Shown piece after piece: positions 10,518 through 20,159 of a stretch of 64,000 nt of DNA. This DNA comes from Termitomyces sp. T153 (lineage: Eukaryota > Basidiomycota > Agaricomycetes > Agaricales > Lyophyllaceae). Under the pieces are notes generated by a model. The model did no database searches. It was not told the origin of the DNA and saw only the letters and a list, made by a program, of their open reading frames with translations. The stretch lies in NCBI GenBank assembly GCA_018296165.2, contig JACKQL020000045.1, forward strand, positions 124,001 to 188,000, given 5' to 3'. Both the position numbers and the translations under genes were made by a program. The stretch's first letter is position 1; every line of letters begins with the position of its first letter.

Positions 10518-11110
10518 ATGTTCTTGTTGAGCAAATGTCCCTACTCAAAATTGTGATTGATTAACAATTTGAGCAGGTGAATGTTCTTTGGCTACTGCAA
10601 TGGGAAAAACCACTTATGGACACCACCACATGTACATGGAAAAGGAAATATGAATACTGATGGAAATAAAGTAGAATTTGAAAAAGAAGTGATATGTATA
10701 TTAGCAAGAATTTGTGATAGAGTATGTGGATTGGTAGTTGGAGTCAATTGAATTTGAGATGGCCCAGCACCAGCTGGTTGAGAGAGGAGGCATAGCAAGG
10801 TTGGAAACTCTTGAACTATTAGATGATACATTTGGCTGAAGATTCAACATACCTAGTATATTTGAAACAGATTCCAGAGATGTAATTGGAGAAGAAGTAG
10901 AAGGAGGCAAGAGGGAATCTAATACTATATATATGAAGTTTGCAAGGCAAAGAAATGTAGAAGAGACATACTCAATATTGGAGTTTGTTTTTGCTTTCCT
11001 TCTTTATGTCCTCCAGCTTTTCACTGACTTTTTCTAAGCTATTGTGTATGTGCATATTTAGAATCCTCAGAAATAGTAGTTGGCATTTTATAGGCTGCCC
11101 TCTCACAATG
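10518..11110. other. Unassigned sequence
   Basis: Only short overlapping frames on the minus strand (10592-10910, Ser-rich) and no recognised domain or repeat. Confidence 0.25.
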
Positions 11111-12233
11111 TATCAGGTTCCACTGACCATGTGGGCTCAGCTTAACTGAGCAAGTCCTTACTAGGCAGATGTGATGTCCTGCACCAATAACCTAGCATTT
11201 GGGGAAGGTCTGGACTTCAGATACTTGTGAGAATAAGAAAGGGGAGCAGTCTGAACAAGTCTGGGGTGGTCCAGGGAAGTCTAAGACAAGATGCAAGAAA
11301 GGGGTGGGCTAGAAAAGGCATCAGGCACAAGTCCAGAGGCAAGTATTGGAAGTGCAGGGCAAATGGAGGCCATGCAAGTGATGGGAGTGGTGCTGGAGTT
11401 TGATGGGGGATCAGTTAATGTTGATGGTTCTTGGGGCTGAGCAAATAGTGAGGGTCCAGAGTTGGTTAAGAATGTTTGGAGTCATAATTGTAAGTGCAGA
11501 GGTAATGGTGTTAAAGTTGAAAGCGGCTTGGGCATGATAAAGAAAATAGAGTCAAACAAGACAAGTTGGAGTTGAGGCAAGATTGAGTCAAGAATAAAAA
11601 TGAGACAATAACAGAGATAGAGACAAGACAAGACAAGGAGACTGAGGTAAGACTGGGAGACTGAGGAAAGAGAAAACATAACAAGAGACATGAAACACAA
11701 GGAGACAATCAATCAAAATATGGTACATTAGGCAATATCAAGACTAGAGTAAAGGATACTACTCTACAACTTATATACTAACTACTGGGACAGCTCCAGG
11801 GATAGTGGATCTGGTGGCAAGGCTTGTTGGGGCTGTGTGGAGTTAAACAGGTGTCAGTTGTGATCAGTGGGGAGGCTGTGGTGATATACTGATGGAATCA
11901 GAGGGGGATGTGGGCCACCCCAGAGTCATTGTGATGCTCCAGAGCTGGTCAGGTAAGTCAGAGTGACAAACTAGTGACACACACCAGTGTTAGGAACAGT
12001 GGGGGAGGGTTTCAGGGGCTCAAGAGGGAAATGGGAAGCACTGGAGTCTGCAAGGAATGCATTGGAGTTAGCCAGGAGGCCATCAGGGTTTGCCAGAGAA
12101 GCATCAGAGTTAGCTGGGGTGGGCACTATGAGTGGACAAAGGTTGGAGTGGGTTGAGGGAGTGTTGGTAGGAACTCTGGAGAAGTGAGGCAGCTTTGAAA
12201 GAGGTCCAGGAGTTCTGGGAATGGGTCATGACA
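11111..12233 (-). repeat. Solo LTR of family B with 5-bp target duplication
   Basis: A 1123-bp LTR with ends TATCAGG (from TGTCAGG by one transition) and CATGACA, flanked on both sides by CAATG (11106-11110 and 12234-12238). It carries the TATA segment (reverse of ACTTATATACT) and the AATATCAAGACT block near 11734 that is the priming complement. With no internal region, it is the product of LTR-LTR recombination. Short frames inside are not genes. Confidence 0.9.
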
Positions 12234-12680
12234 CAATGGTATAGTGGGGCAACCAAAACAATAAGCACACAGAGAGAGTGCTTAGAACAGGCATTAAACC
12301 TGTGTCCTCTGATATACTGCTTAAAGTTTTCTAGACTTCAACATGCTGTAGGACAGTGTTCAAGTAAATAGCTCCCTTTTTCTGCCATGCAGGTGGAAGT
12401 GTAAATGGAGGAAGTAAAAGGTACTGAAAGCTCCTGACACAGCTGAGTGAGAGAGGTCACACCAAAAAAAGCTAGCAAAGTCACATCAATCAAACTGAAG
12501 TCTCAGCAAACTAAGACTGAAAGGTTGGAGTTCACTAAATACCATATTGGCAACCTTAGTGTGCTAGATTATTTGACTATATAGTCAAAGTCTAGGTCCT
12601 TAAGAGCAGGAAATGCAGAGCAGGCTCAGAAGTAGTTGTAAGCCCCAAATAGCCAAAGAAGCACACACCATGAGAGCTAA

Positions 12681-13211
12681 ATGACAGCATATCAATTTCT
12701 GTTGATAAAAGTGCTCCATAAGGTTTTGGGAAGTTCAGACTCCACTGGCAGAATTCAGATGGCCACACATGTCTGCAGAGGTAAAATTCCCACACCCCCA
12801 GACAAAGCCTTTAAACTAAACACACCCAAATTCATGGTCACTAGAGAGCAAATTCCCACACTCCTGGACAAAAGCTTTGGATTCAAACATGTCCAAATCA
12901 CAGTTGCTGACAAATCTTCCACATTCTTTATTCCTATTCATACAAAGAGGAGCAAGCTCCCCAATCAGGTGAAGAGTGTTTTTGGAATCCCAGCAACTTC
13001 AGGATCTCTGTTGAGGAGGTCACATAATGTAGCTGCTGTTGGAAGCCAAAATATGAAGACATTGGATGAATTTGTATTAGCAGCCTCCAAAGACCAGAAG
13101 AGACCATGTAAAGGTACAATGTCCACCAATGAATATGTGCTCATGAATCAGGTCATTGGCAGTTTTGGCATCCCTGCATATGATCTGAAGGGATGCAACA
13201 GTTTGCTTTAA
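12681..13211 (+). CDS. Hypothetical protein, 176 residues
   Basis: An open frame starting MTAYQFLLIKVLHKV and ending YDLKGCNSLL. No domain, signal peptide or membrane segment stands out. It contains an imperfect internal repeat (REQIPTLLDKSFGFK compared with RGKIPTPPDKAFKLN). The opposite strand is also open over 13077-13400, so the coding strand is uncertain. It could be a decayed host exon or chance. Confidence 0.25.
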   Translation: MTAYQFLLIKVLHKVLGSSDSTGRIQMATHVCRGKIPTPPDKAFKLNTPKFMVTREQIPTLLDKSFGFKHVQITVADKSSTFFIPIHTKRSKLPNQVKSVFGIPATSGSLLRRSHNVAAVGSQNMKTLDEFVLAASKDQKRPCKGTMSTNEYVLMNQVIGSFGIPAYDLKGCNSLL

Positions 13212-13439
13212 GTGGTCCAGATCCATGTGCTTGAGCCAAAGGACCACTGTGATAGAGTTGGAGTCAAGACCATTCTCCAGCTTGATGGTGGGCAGCCACA
13301 CAAGATTGTCAGGATTAAATAAACCTGTGCAAGGAATGAACCTTGCTATTATAGAAAATGCCTTGCTGATGACCTCTATGTTGGTGCCAAAGACCATCAT
13401 AAAAAAGATTCAGTCTTTTGATAGAATCTAGCAGGGGAA

Positions 13440-13800
13440 TCAGTGCTATCACTTCAGGAAATGTAGTGTGTTATCTGAGAAAAAGGTGTCAGAAATATAT
13501 TTTTCAATTTCTGACACCCTTTTCTCAAGAAACATGCTAAATTTTGTGTCAGAAAATTTCAATAAATATATCAAATATTCTCTTAATGTTTCTTTTGTAG
13601 AATGATAATTTTTTCTGTGTTTTAACAAAAAAAAAATCCTCAAAATATTTGAAATGTTCTCAATGATTTTCTTGAGAAACAAAAAACCTTTGTCCTCTTC
13701 TAAGTGATGATCTTGAGAAACACTCTGTATTCTTCTTGAGAAACATGTGTAAGCATAATGTACAACACTTCTCAAGAAACATGCAATAAAAAATGTAATA
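13440..13800. repeat. AT-rich block with a hairpin and repeated CTTGAGAAAC motif
   Basis: A near-perfect 19-bp inverted repeat (13477-13495 and 13508-13526, one mismatch, 12-nt loop) with core GGTGTCAGAAA. Around it TCTTGAGAAAC or its complement occurs at least five times (about 13523, 13671, 13712, 13735, 13770). This resembles debris of small inverted-repeat elements. The rest of 13212-14394 shows no gene. Confidence 0.55.
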
Positions 13801-14399
13801 ATATTATATAGAAATAATATACAGAAACATGTGTTGCATTGCTCAGCACGCAACCATCAATTTGCTCATCAAAATGCTTAATACATAGTACTGAGTTGGT
13901 AACATAGTGTACTAAGTTACAGACTTCCAAGAAACTCCAAAAAACAGAATAACAACAGCTGAAGTCAAGAAAAATGAGGGCTAAATCAGCAGAACAGACA
14001 GGGCATTGACTTACAAGAAAAATCACCAAAATCAATCTCTACAAGCCTCTCAAATTTGAATTCACCAGCCATGGACAGTGCATGGAATGCTATATGGTTG
14101 GTAATAAGCAGATTGAGATTTTGTGAGGCCCAAGCACTGTGCAACTACCTGGAACAGTGTTGTTGTGCATGTCTGGTTGATGCTTGATTGGTTGGACAGT
14201 GTTGTCAAGGGGGGTTTGTCAACAACAATGAGTTCCTGTGTCTGGTTGAGGATCAGTTGGTCATTGTTGCACTCCAGTTTGATGACACAAGACAGAGACC
14301 CACAAGCCTCAAGCTTGTTAATTCTGTGTAGTCATAGACAAATCTCAACACTGACCTGTGACAGATGGATGGAAATGGTGGACCCTAAGCAGATGTTAT

Positions 14400-15434
14400 T
14401 GTCAGGTTCTGCTGACTATGGGGGCTCAGCTACACTGGTAAATCCTTACTAGGCAGATGTGATGTCCTGCACTTATAACCTAGTGCTCCAGGGTTAGTGC
14501 AGAGTGAAGGGACTTGCAAGGGGAAGCTAAGGGGAGTGATCTGAGCAAGTCCAGAGTAGTCCAGGAAAGTCTAGGACCAAGTGTATTAAATGTTGGACTT
14601 GGGCAGACATCAGGAACAAGTTCATAGGCATGCAAATAGACTGCAGGGCAAGCGGAGGCTTTGCAAGTGATGGGGGCAGAGCCAGAGTTTGATGGGAGAT
14701 CAACTAAGACTTGATGGGTTCCAGGGCCAAGCAAGGAGTGAGGTCCGGAGTTGTCATAAGAATATAAGAATGTTCAGGGTTCATAGCACATGCATGGAGT
14801 TCATACTGATGTCAGAGATGGAAAGAACTTGGAGAAACAAAGGAAATATAGACAATTCAAACAAGACAGAGAAAAGACATAGATTCAAGACTAAAAATAG
14901 AAACAGAGACAGAAAGAAACACAAGACACAAGTAACCAGTTAATGTAATATCAAGACTAAAGTATGAGGAGCTACTCTACAACTTATATACTGACTACTG
15001 GGTAGCTCTGGAGGGTGGCAGGTATGGCAGTGGGGGTTGATGGAGCTGTGTGTAGTTGATGGGTGTCAGGTACAATCAAGAGGCAGGCTGCAGCAATATT
15101 CTGATGGGATCAGCTGGAGACATAGGCAGCTCTGGGGTCATCATGATGCTCTGGAGCAGGTTGAGTGAACTAGGGTAGGGAGTCAGAGGCATATGATGGG
15201 GTCAGGAACAGTGGGGGAGGGTTCCAGGGGCTCAGGGGAAGTGTCAATGACTGCAGAGAAGGTGTCAGAGTTGGCTAGGTGGTTGTCAGAGTTTGCTGGG
15301 GATGTGTCAGAGTTACTCAGAGTGGGCACAGAGAGTGGACAAGAGTTGGGGAGGTTTGGCAGGGTGTTGGGAAGGGCTTGGAGGAGTGAGCAGGTTAGGA
15401 ACGAGGTCCGGGGTCTAGGGAGTGGGTTGTGACA
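14400..15434 (-). repeat. 3' LTR of B-I (1035 bp)
   Basis: Ends are TGTCAGG on the left and TTGTGACA on the right, so both termini carry the same TGTCA/TGACA pentamer. On the element strand a TATATAA box (near 14985) is followed by AGTCTTGATATT (complement at 14947-14958). The polypurine tract lies next to it at 15435-15447, in reverse. Confidence 0.9.
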
Positions 15435-15447
15435 TCACACCCCCTTC
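15435..15447 (-). promoter_or_regulatory. Polypurine tract of B-I
   Basis: The plus strand reads TCACACCCCCTTC directly right of the LTR, so the element strand has a purine run ending at the LTR. Equivalent tracts are at 30202-30213 and 59832-59844 beside the other family B 3' LTRs. Confidence 0.78.
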
Positions 15448-15815
15448 AGCATTGAAACCCCTGAGATGCAGGGCACAGTTTGGGGATCTGCATGATGTGG
15501 GAATCAAAGTCAAGTAATATTGATTAGACTGCAGCAAGTGGCAGTGGCATGGAGAACAAAGTCAAAGCATGGCTGCCCTTCATTAGGAGGTTCTTCCCAA
15601 GTCATTAAAAAGGGTCAGACATACTCCGGAGTTCCCCAACTTCATGTGATGTCATTCTCTGTCTATTTTACAGCGTTATCCACCTCACCATCTGCATCCC
15701 CTGGTCCCTCTTCCTTGGGGGAGCTGCATTGTGGCTGCAAGCAGGTGGAGGTGATGTACTGTAGTCATGAGTGTGGGTCCACTTTTCTGTACTCCAGAGT
15801 CACTAATTTAGTTTG

Positions 15816-17010
15816 TCAGAGTTGTCTGCAGCTGTGGCCAGCCTATTGGAGATCCCATCCCCAGGTGAAGTTCCAGCAGGGTCAGCCTTGGTGTTGACAG
15901 GGCAGCCCTCAAGGCCCAATTTCAATCTGGAGGAGATCCAGATTCTTCTAGAGGTGTTGCAGGTTCCCCAGGCAGAGGTGACCCCAGAGCAATTTGCAGA
16001 GGTGGTGAGATGAGTGCAGGGTCCTCCAACCCTGGAGTGGTGTCAGGTGGAGGCTTTAGTGAGTATTCAGTGTTGTTGTGCCAGTTCTGATCTGATTTAA
16101 CTTCACAGTGTGCCCTTTGTGCTCACTATGAGGACCACTGCTGTTTTGAGGAGCCAGTGCCAGGGTCCTAGTGAGACACCTCAGTGTGTGTCCCTTGTCA
16201 CTCAAGGCATGAGAAGTGCCCCATTTCATTCAGTTGGTGAGTGGCCTGCATGTTAAAGGGACAGGAGTGGAACATGGAGTGGGTGGCTACATAGTTGTTT
16301 GAGGAGTGCAAGGGGATGGGGGGGCCTGGTGGGGACCCCATTCTTTCTCCTGTCATCTCCAAGACATTTTGGCAGTGGCAGGCAGAGGCACTGTCTTGGC
16401 TGCTGGCATTGCACAAGGAGGAGGTCTGGAGGATCACAGAGGAATGGGATTTGGCAGGAAGGTGACAAGGTGTGGAGAGATTAGAATTTTGGTGCAAGGA
16501 GAGTTGAAGGGGGCTACATGGATAATTGTGGAGGAGTTATTGGAGGTGCAGGGTTTGTGGGAATGGCTGGTGCAGTCAGAGGCATGGGTGGAGCAGACTG
16601 TAGAAGTAGGGCAAGGGGCCATAGAGGCAAAGGGGGCCAGGGTGGAGGCAGCAAGGTGGCAGGAAGAGTGGCTGGCCAACAAGGCAGCCTCAGGATAGAG
16701 GGGGGTGATGCATGAGTTGTTCTGCCTTTTTTCCTATCATCTTGCTAACCCAGAAATGTTAGACTGGGTCTGATAGCACTGCATTTTCCTTGACAGAGCA
16801 TCAGCTGCTTATGCCTTGATGCAAGATAGGATGGCACAGATGTTCAGGGAGCTCCCACCAGAGTTGGAGCAGGGGTCTCATCAGATGGGGTGGTTGTTGG
16901 CAAGGCATTGGCAGAGGAGTGCAGTGGACCCCAGAGCATGGTGGGAGGTAGCAACCAATGTAGGGGAGCACCCTGGAAGAGGAGAAGGAGTGAGGGGGGT
17001 TTTAGACTTT
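15816..17010 (+). pseudogene. Antisense ORF of family B: Zn-cluster and coiled-coil protein, copy 1
   Basis: This ORF runs opposite to gag-pol. Exon 1 encodes SLSELSAAVASLLEIPSPGEV and VTPEQFAEVV. A probable intron (GTGAGTATTC to TTCACAG, ending near 16108) is followed by the cysteine module, here CALCAHYEDHC with CVPCHSRHEKC. The middle is Glu/Gln/Arg-rich. The last exon has the conserved RELPPELEQG, MGWLLARHW and WWEVATNVGE blocks (16816-16975). The ATG expected before SLSEL is lost and several stops occur. Copies 2 and 3 (30588, 60216) share the same order. It is unlike any gag-pol product; the module suggests zinc-dependent DNA binding, which is inference. Confidence 0.6.
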
Positions 17011-17210
17011 CAATTTCTTGCCACTGCACATTACTTCCTAGCCTTACTGTATAATCCTATACTTTATAGCTTGTTCCTAACCATCTTCTTGCAGTTCTAC
17101 TGAGCAAGAGGAATTTCAGATTGAGTGAGGGGGAAAGTAAGTGAAAACATGTAGGAAGTTACTCATGGGAGTTGAATCTCTGATGAATCCAGAGACAGGG
17201 ATTATGTGCA

Positions 17211-17560
17211 CTAATGCCACCTGTGTTTGCTAGTCCCAGGAGTCCTGGAGCTTGGTGGGGTGCCATCAATAGAAGTCCCAGAGTTTGTCAGCAGCTCTAT
17301 CAAGGTTTTTTTGGAGTTCTCAAGTGTTGTTCTCAGGTCTGTAGCCCTTCTAGCAGACCAAGTACTGGTGTTGGCCACAGACCACATGGGAGTCAAGGAT
17401 TTGGTCAACCTCATAATGATACTTGTCCTTGACTTTGACAGGGGGCGGTTGGCTGAGGTGTTGCCTGGAGAAGGGGTCTGAAGCATGTTTTTTGAGGAGT
17501 TGGACATGGAACATGGAGTGGAGGCCCTTTAAGCCCAGAGGTAGGGTGAGCTTGTAAGCA
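17211..17560 (-). pseudogene. Integrase end and chromodomain of B-I
   Basis: Read leftward from 17560, [23 protein letters not shown] (end of integrase) leads into [29 protein letters not shown] and a WDFY end, which is the chromodomain core. Two tryptophan positions of the fold (before KGY and after NNT) are stops, fitting G-to-A change. The corresponding region of B-III is at 61880-62089 plus 63313-63420. Confidence 0.82.
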
Positions 17561-18430
17561 TATGTGGAGACCTTCTGGAGAACTTTGAAGGGGCTGAAAC
17601 ATTTATGATCAAGCTTGACAGAGGGCCTCTGGGTCTTGAGATTTTGTCAATCAAGCCAGACCAAGGTGCTGGGGGGCCAGTTGGGGGTTGGTTTGCATTG
17701 GGCATTGGCATGCTTAGAGTAGGCTTGATTAGTAGTGTTGATTTTGTCCTGGATGAACTGGTGAAGAGATCGGAGGTCCTTAGTGACTTTGTGGGTGACA
17801 TGGGAAGGGATATCTTTGAGGGATAGCATGAGTCAGGGGTTGTAGCCCTTGTTGGCATAGAAGGGGGAAACTCCAGTGGTGGAGTGAGGCATATTGTTGT
17901 AGGTAAACTTGGTGAGTGGAAGTTCTGCACACCAGTTGTTCTGTAAATAGTTAACATAGAGGTGGAGATACTGTTCCAACATCTGGTTTACTCATTCTAT
18001 TTGTCTGTCAGTCTCCAGGTGATAGGCAGTGGAGAGATTGGTTTTAATTTCAAGTGCCTTGCATAGCAATTGCCAAAAATGGGATACAAACAGAGGTCTG
18101 CAGTCAGAGACAATGTTGTCTGGGAGTCCGTGCTTGGAGAATATATGTTTGAGTAATAGTCTGGCAAACTCCAGAGCATTGTTAGTGGTGTGGCAGGGGA
18201 TGAAGAGGGCTTGCTTGGTGAGGCAGCAGACAATGATGACAATTGCATCAAAACCTTTGGAGTTAGGGAGTTTGACAATATGATCCATCAATATCAATGA
18301 CCAGGGGTGTCAGCCAACAGGGAGGGGCTTCAATAATCCATGTGGGTGCTGGCAAGGTACCTTGGCCTGGAAACAAGGTTTGCAGGCCCTTACATATTGT
18401 GTGACATCCTTCTTCATTTCTGGCCAAAAG
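17561..18430 (-). pseudogene. Integrase of B-I
   Basis: The zinc-binding end (WPEMKKDVTQYVRACKPC) is at about 18370-18425. The catalytic core follows at 17992-18297: aspartates in ILMDHI and VSDCRPLF, and the glutamate in TDRQIE, so the D,D,E set is readable. A stop follows RQIE. The C-terminal part (MLSLKDIPSHVTHKV, then PTPNWPPSTLVWLD) is at 17647-17829. This enzyme would insert the cDNA into the genome; scattered stops make it inactive. Confidence 0.86.
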
Positions 18431-18539
18431 TAAGTCCAGGGGATGAGCTAAAGAGTCTTATGGATTTCTAGGTGTCTATGAAGCTTGTGGTTGTGGTGTT
18501 GCTGGAGTATGTTGAGGCAAATGGACTTGTGGTCTGGAG

Positions 18540-19240
18540 CATAGATTCATCCACTCTGGAGCAGGAGGTCATAGTCTAGAGATAGTGTGAAGGGGATTTT
18601 GGCATTTGATTTGTTGGCAGAGTTGTTGCAGATGTTGTGCTGGGTGAAGAAGGAGTCTGGGGATGAGTTTCTGATTTGGTGGAGGATTCCTTCTTCATTT
18701 AAGATCAGCATGGCATGTAGATGTTTGGGGGGGATTACCACTCAATAGTTGAACATGTTCTGTTTGGCTTCAAATGACTTTTTCAGATACATATTGGACC
18801 TCTGAGTGAGGGCATTGGGCTTTGTGCCAAGTCATCCAGGGCAGTAGTGGATGGTGAAGTTATACTCCAAGAGGGGTTTGGACCATTGAGCTTAGTGGCA
18901 GCTGAGTTGCTTTGTGGTCATGAAGTATTGCAGGTTGCAGGGAACTCTTGAGGTAGGCCTGCCACTGATGAAAGGCTTTGATGATTGCAAGGCATTCTTT
19001 GTTGTAGATGTTGTAGTTGAGCTCCACAGGGATCATCAAATGGGTGTAGAAGGCAATGGGGCAGAGATCATTGCCTTCAGAGTCCAACTAGGAGAGTATT
19101 CCAGCAATGACATAGTTGGAGGCATTGCATTCGAGCATGATCAGCAGGGAGGGGTCAAAATGGCAGAGGACCAAGGTAGAGGTGAAGGCCTTCTTGAGGA
19201 GGAGGAATACACTTTGGCATTTGCTATCCCAATTCTAAGG
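18540..19240 (-). pseudogene. RNase H of B-I
   Basis: The frame at 18860-19087 begins with the end of the first RNase H strand pair (DSEGNDLCPIAFYTHLMIPVELNYNIYNKECLAII) and ends with the tether region. Upstream (19090-19240) the expected LVLCHFDPSLLIMLECNASNY leads into it through one stop. The usual aspartate of the ECDAS motif is Asn here. The preceding RT palm is absent. Confidence 0.8.
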
Positions 19241-19329
19241 GGTGTCCTTCCATATGAGTTGGTTGGGTGGTTTGGTGATTTTGGAGTTGTTGATTGTGGT
19301 CTTGGAGTTCTCAGAGGAGGGTAAGACAT

Positions 19330-19990
19330 CAAAGGGCACTAGTCCAGAGTTGGTGGGATTGTCCCAATTGAGGCAGAGGGTGAGGCTGGGCTAGTCAATG
19401 CAGGAATTGGTGCAGTGGAGCTATGAGAAGCCTAACACAATGGGGGCAGAGGAGTGTAGTTTAGTGATGAGTAGCCAGAGTTCTTGTCATCATCTATTAG
19501 CACAGGTCATGGTTGTTTCCAGTGGTGTGTGATATCTCTGGTGGGGGTGGGGTTGCCATCAGAGCTTGAGGGGGATTGGGGTGGGGAGGCATTGGAGGTG
19601 GTAGGAAGCAAGCACTGCTAGGGATTCATTGATAAAGTTATCCATGGTGCCGCTGTCAACTAGTGTGGAGATGGAGTTGTTGGAGAAGGAGAGAGTGGTG
19701 CAGAGAAGGAGGATGGTGGAGGAGTTGTCATCATCTATTAGCACAGGTCATGGTTGTTTCCAGTGGTGTGTGATATCTCTGGTGGGGGTGGGGTTGCCAT
19801 CAGAGCTTGAGGGGGATTGGGGTGGGGAGGCATTGGAGGTGGTAGGAAGCAAGCACTGCTAGGGATTCATTGATAAAGTTATCCATGGTGCCGCTGTCAA
19901 CTAGTGTGGAGATGGAGTTGTTGGAGAAGGAGAGAGTGGTGCAGAAAAGGAGGATGGTGGAGGAGTGAGAGGGGAGGTGTGCTGGGAGGT
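19330..19990 (-). pseudogene. Aspartic protease of B-I, duplicated
   Basis: The retropepsin core is LVDSGTMDNFINESLA at about 19615-19665 and again, from the duplicated block, at about 19860-19905. The end of protease (APIVLGFS, then CIDWPSLTLCLNW) lies at about 19350-19450, after which the sequence runs into RNase H without an RT. The DSG triad is intact in both copies. The 241-bp duplication is not a multiple of three, so it shifts the frame. Confidence 0.82.
19486..19967. repeat. 241-bp tandem duplication inside the protease
   Basis: GTCATCATCTATTAGCACAG starts at 19486 and again at 19727. The two units read the same by eye except for GCAGAGAAGG versus GCAGAAAAGG. This near identity is far higher than between any two LTRs here, so the event is late, or an assembly artefact. 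Confidence 0.88.
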
Positions 19991-20159
19991 TGTCCAGAGT
20001 GAGTACTGTTGTGCAGAGAAGTGTGGCTAGAGTGCAGAAGACATTGGGGTCTGGTCCATGGTCTAGTGTGTCTTCAAGACCTAAACCACCAACTCATTTT
20101 CTGTAAACTGGTAATTGCAGTCTTCTTCATCAATCATCCACATGGCATGCCCCATCACT

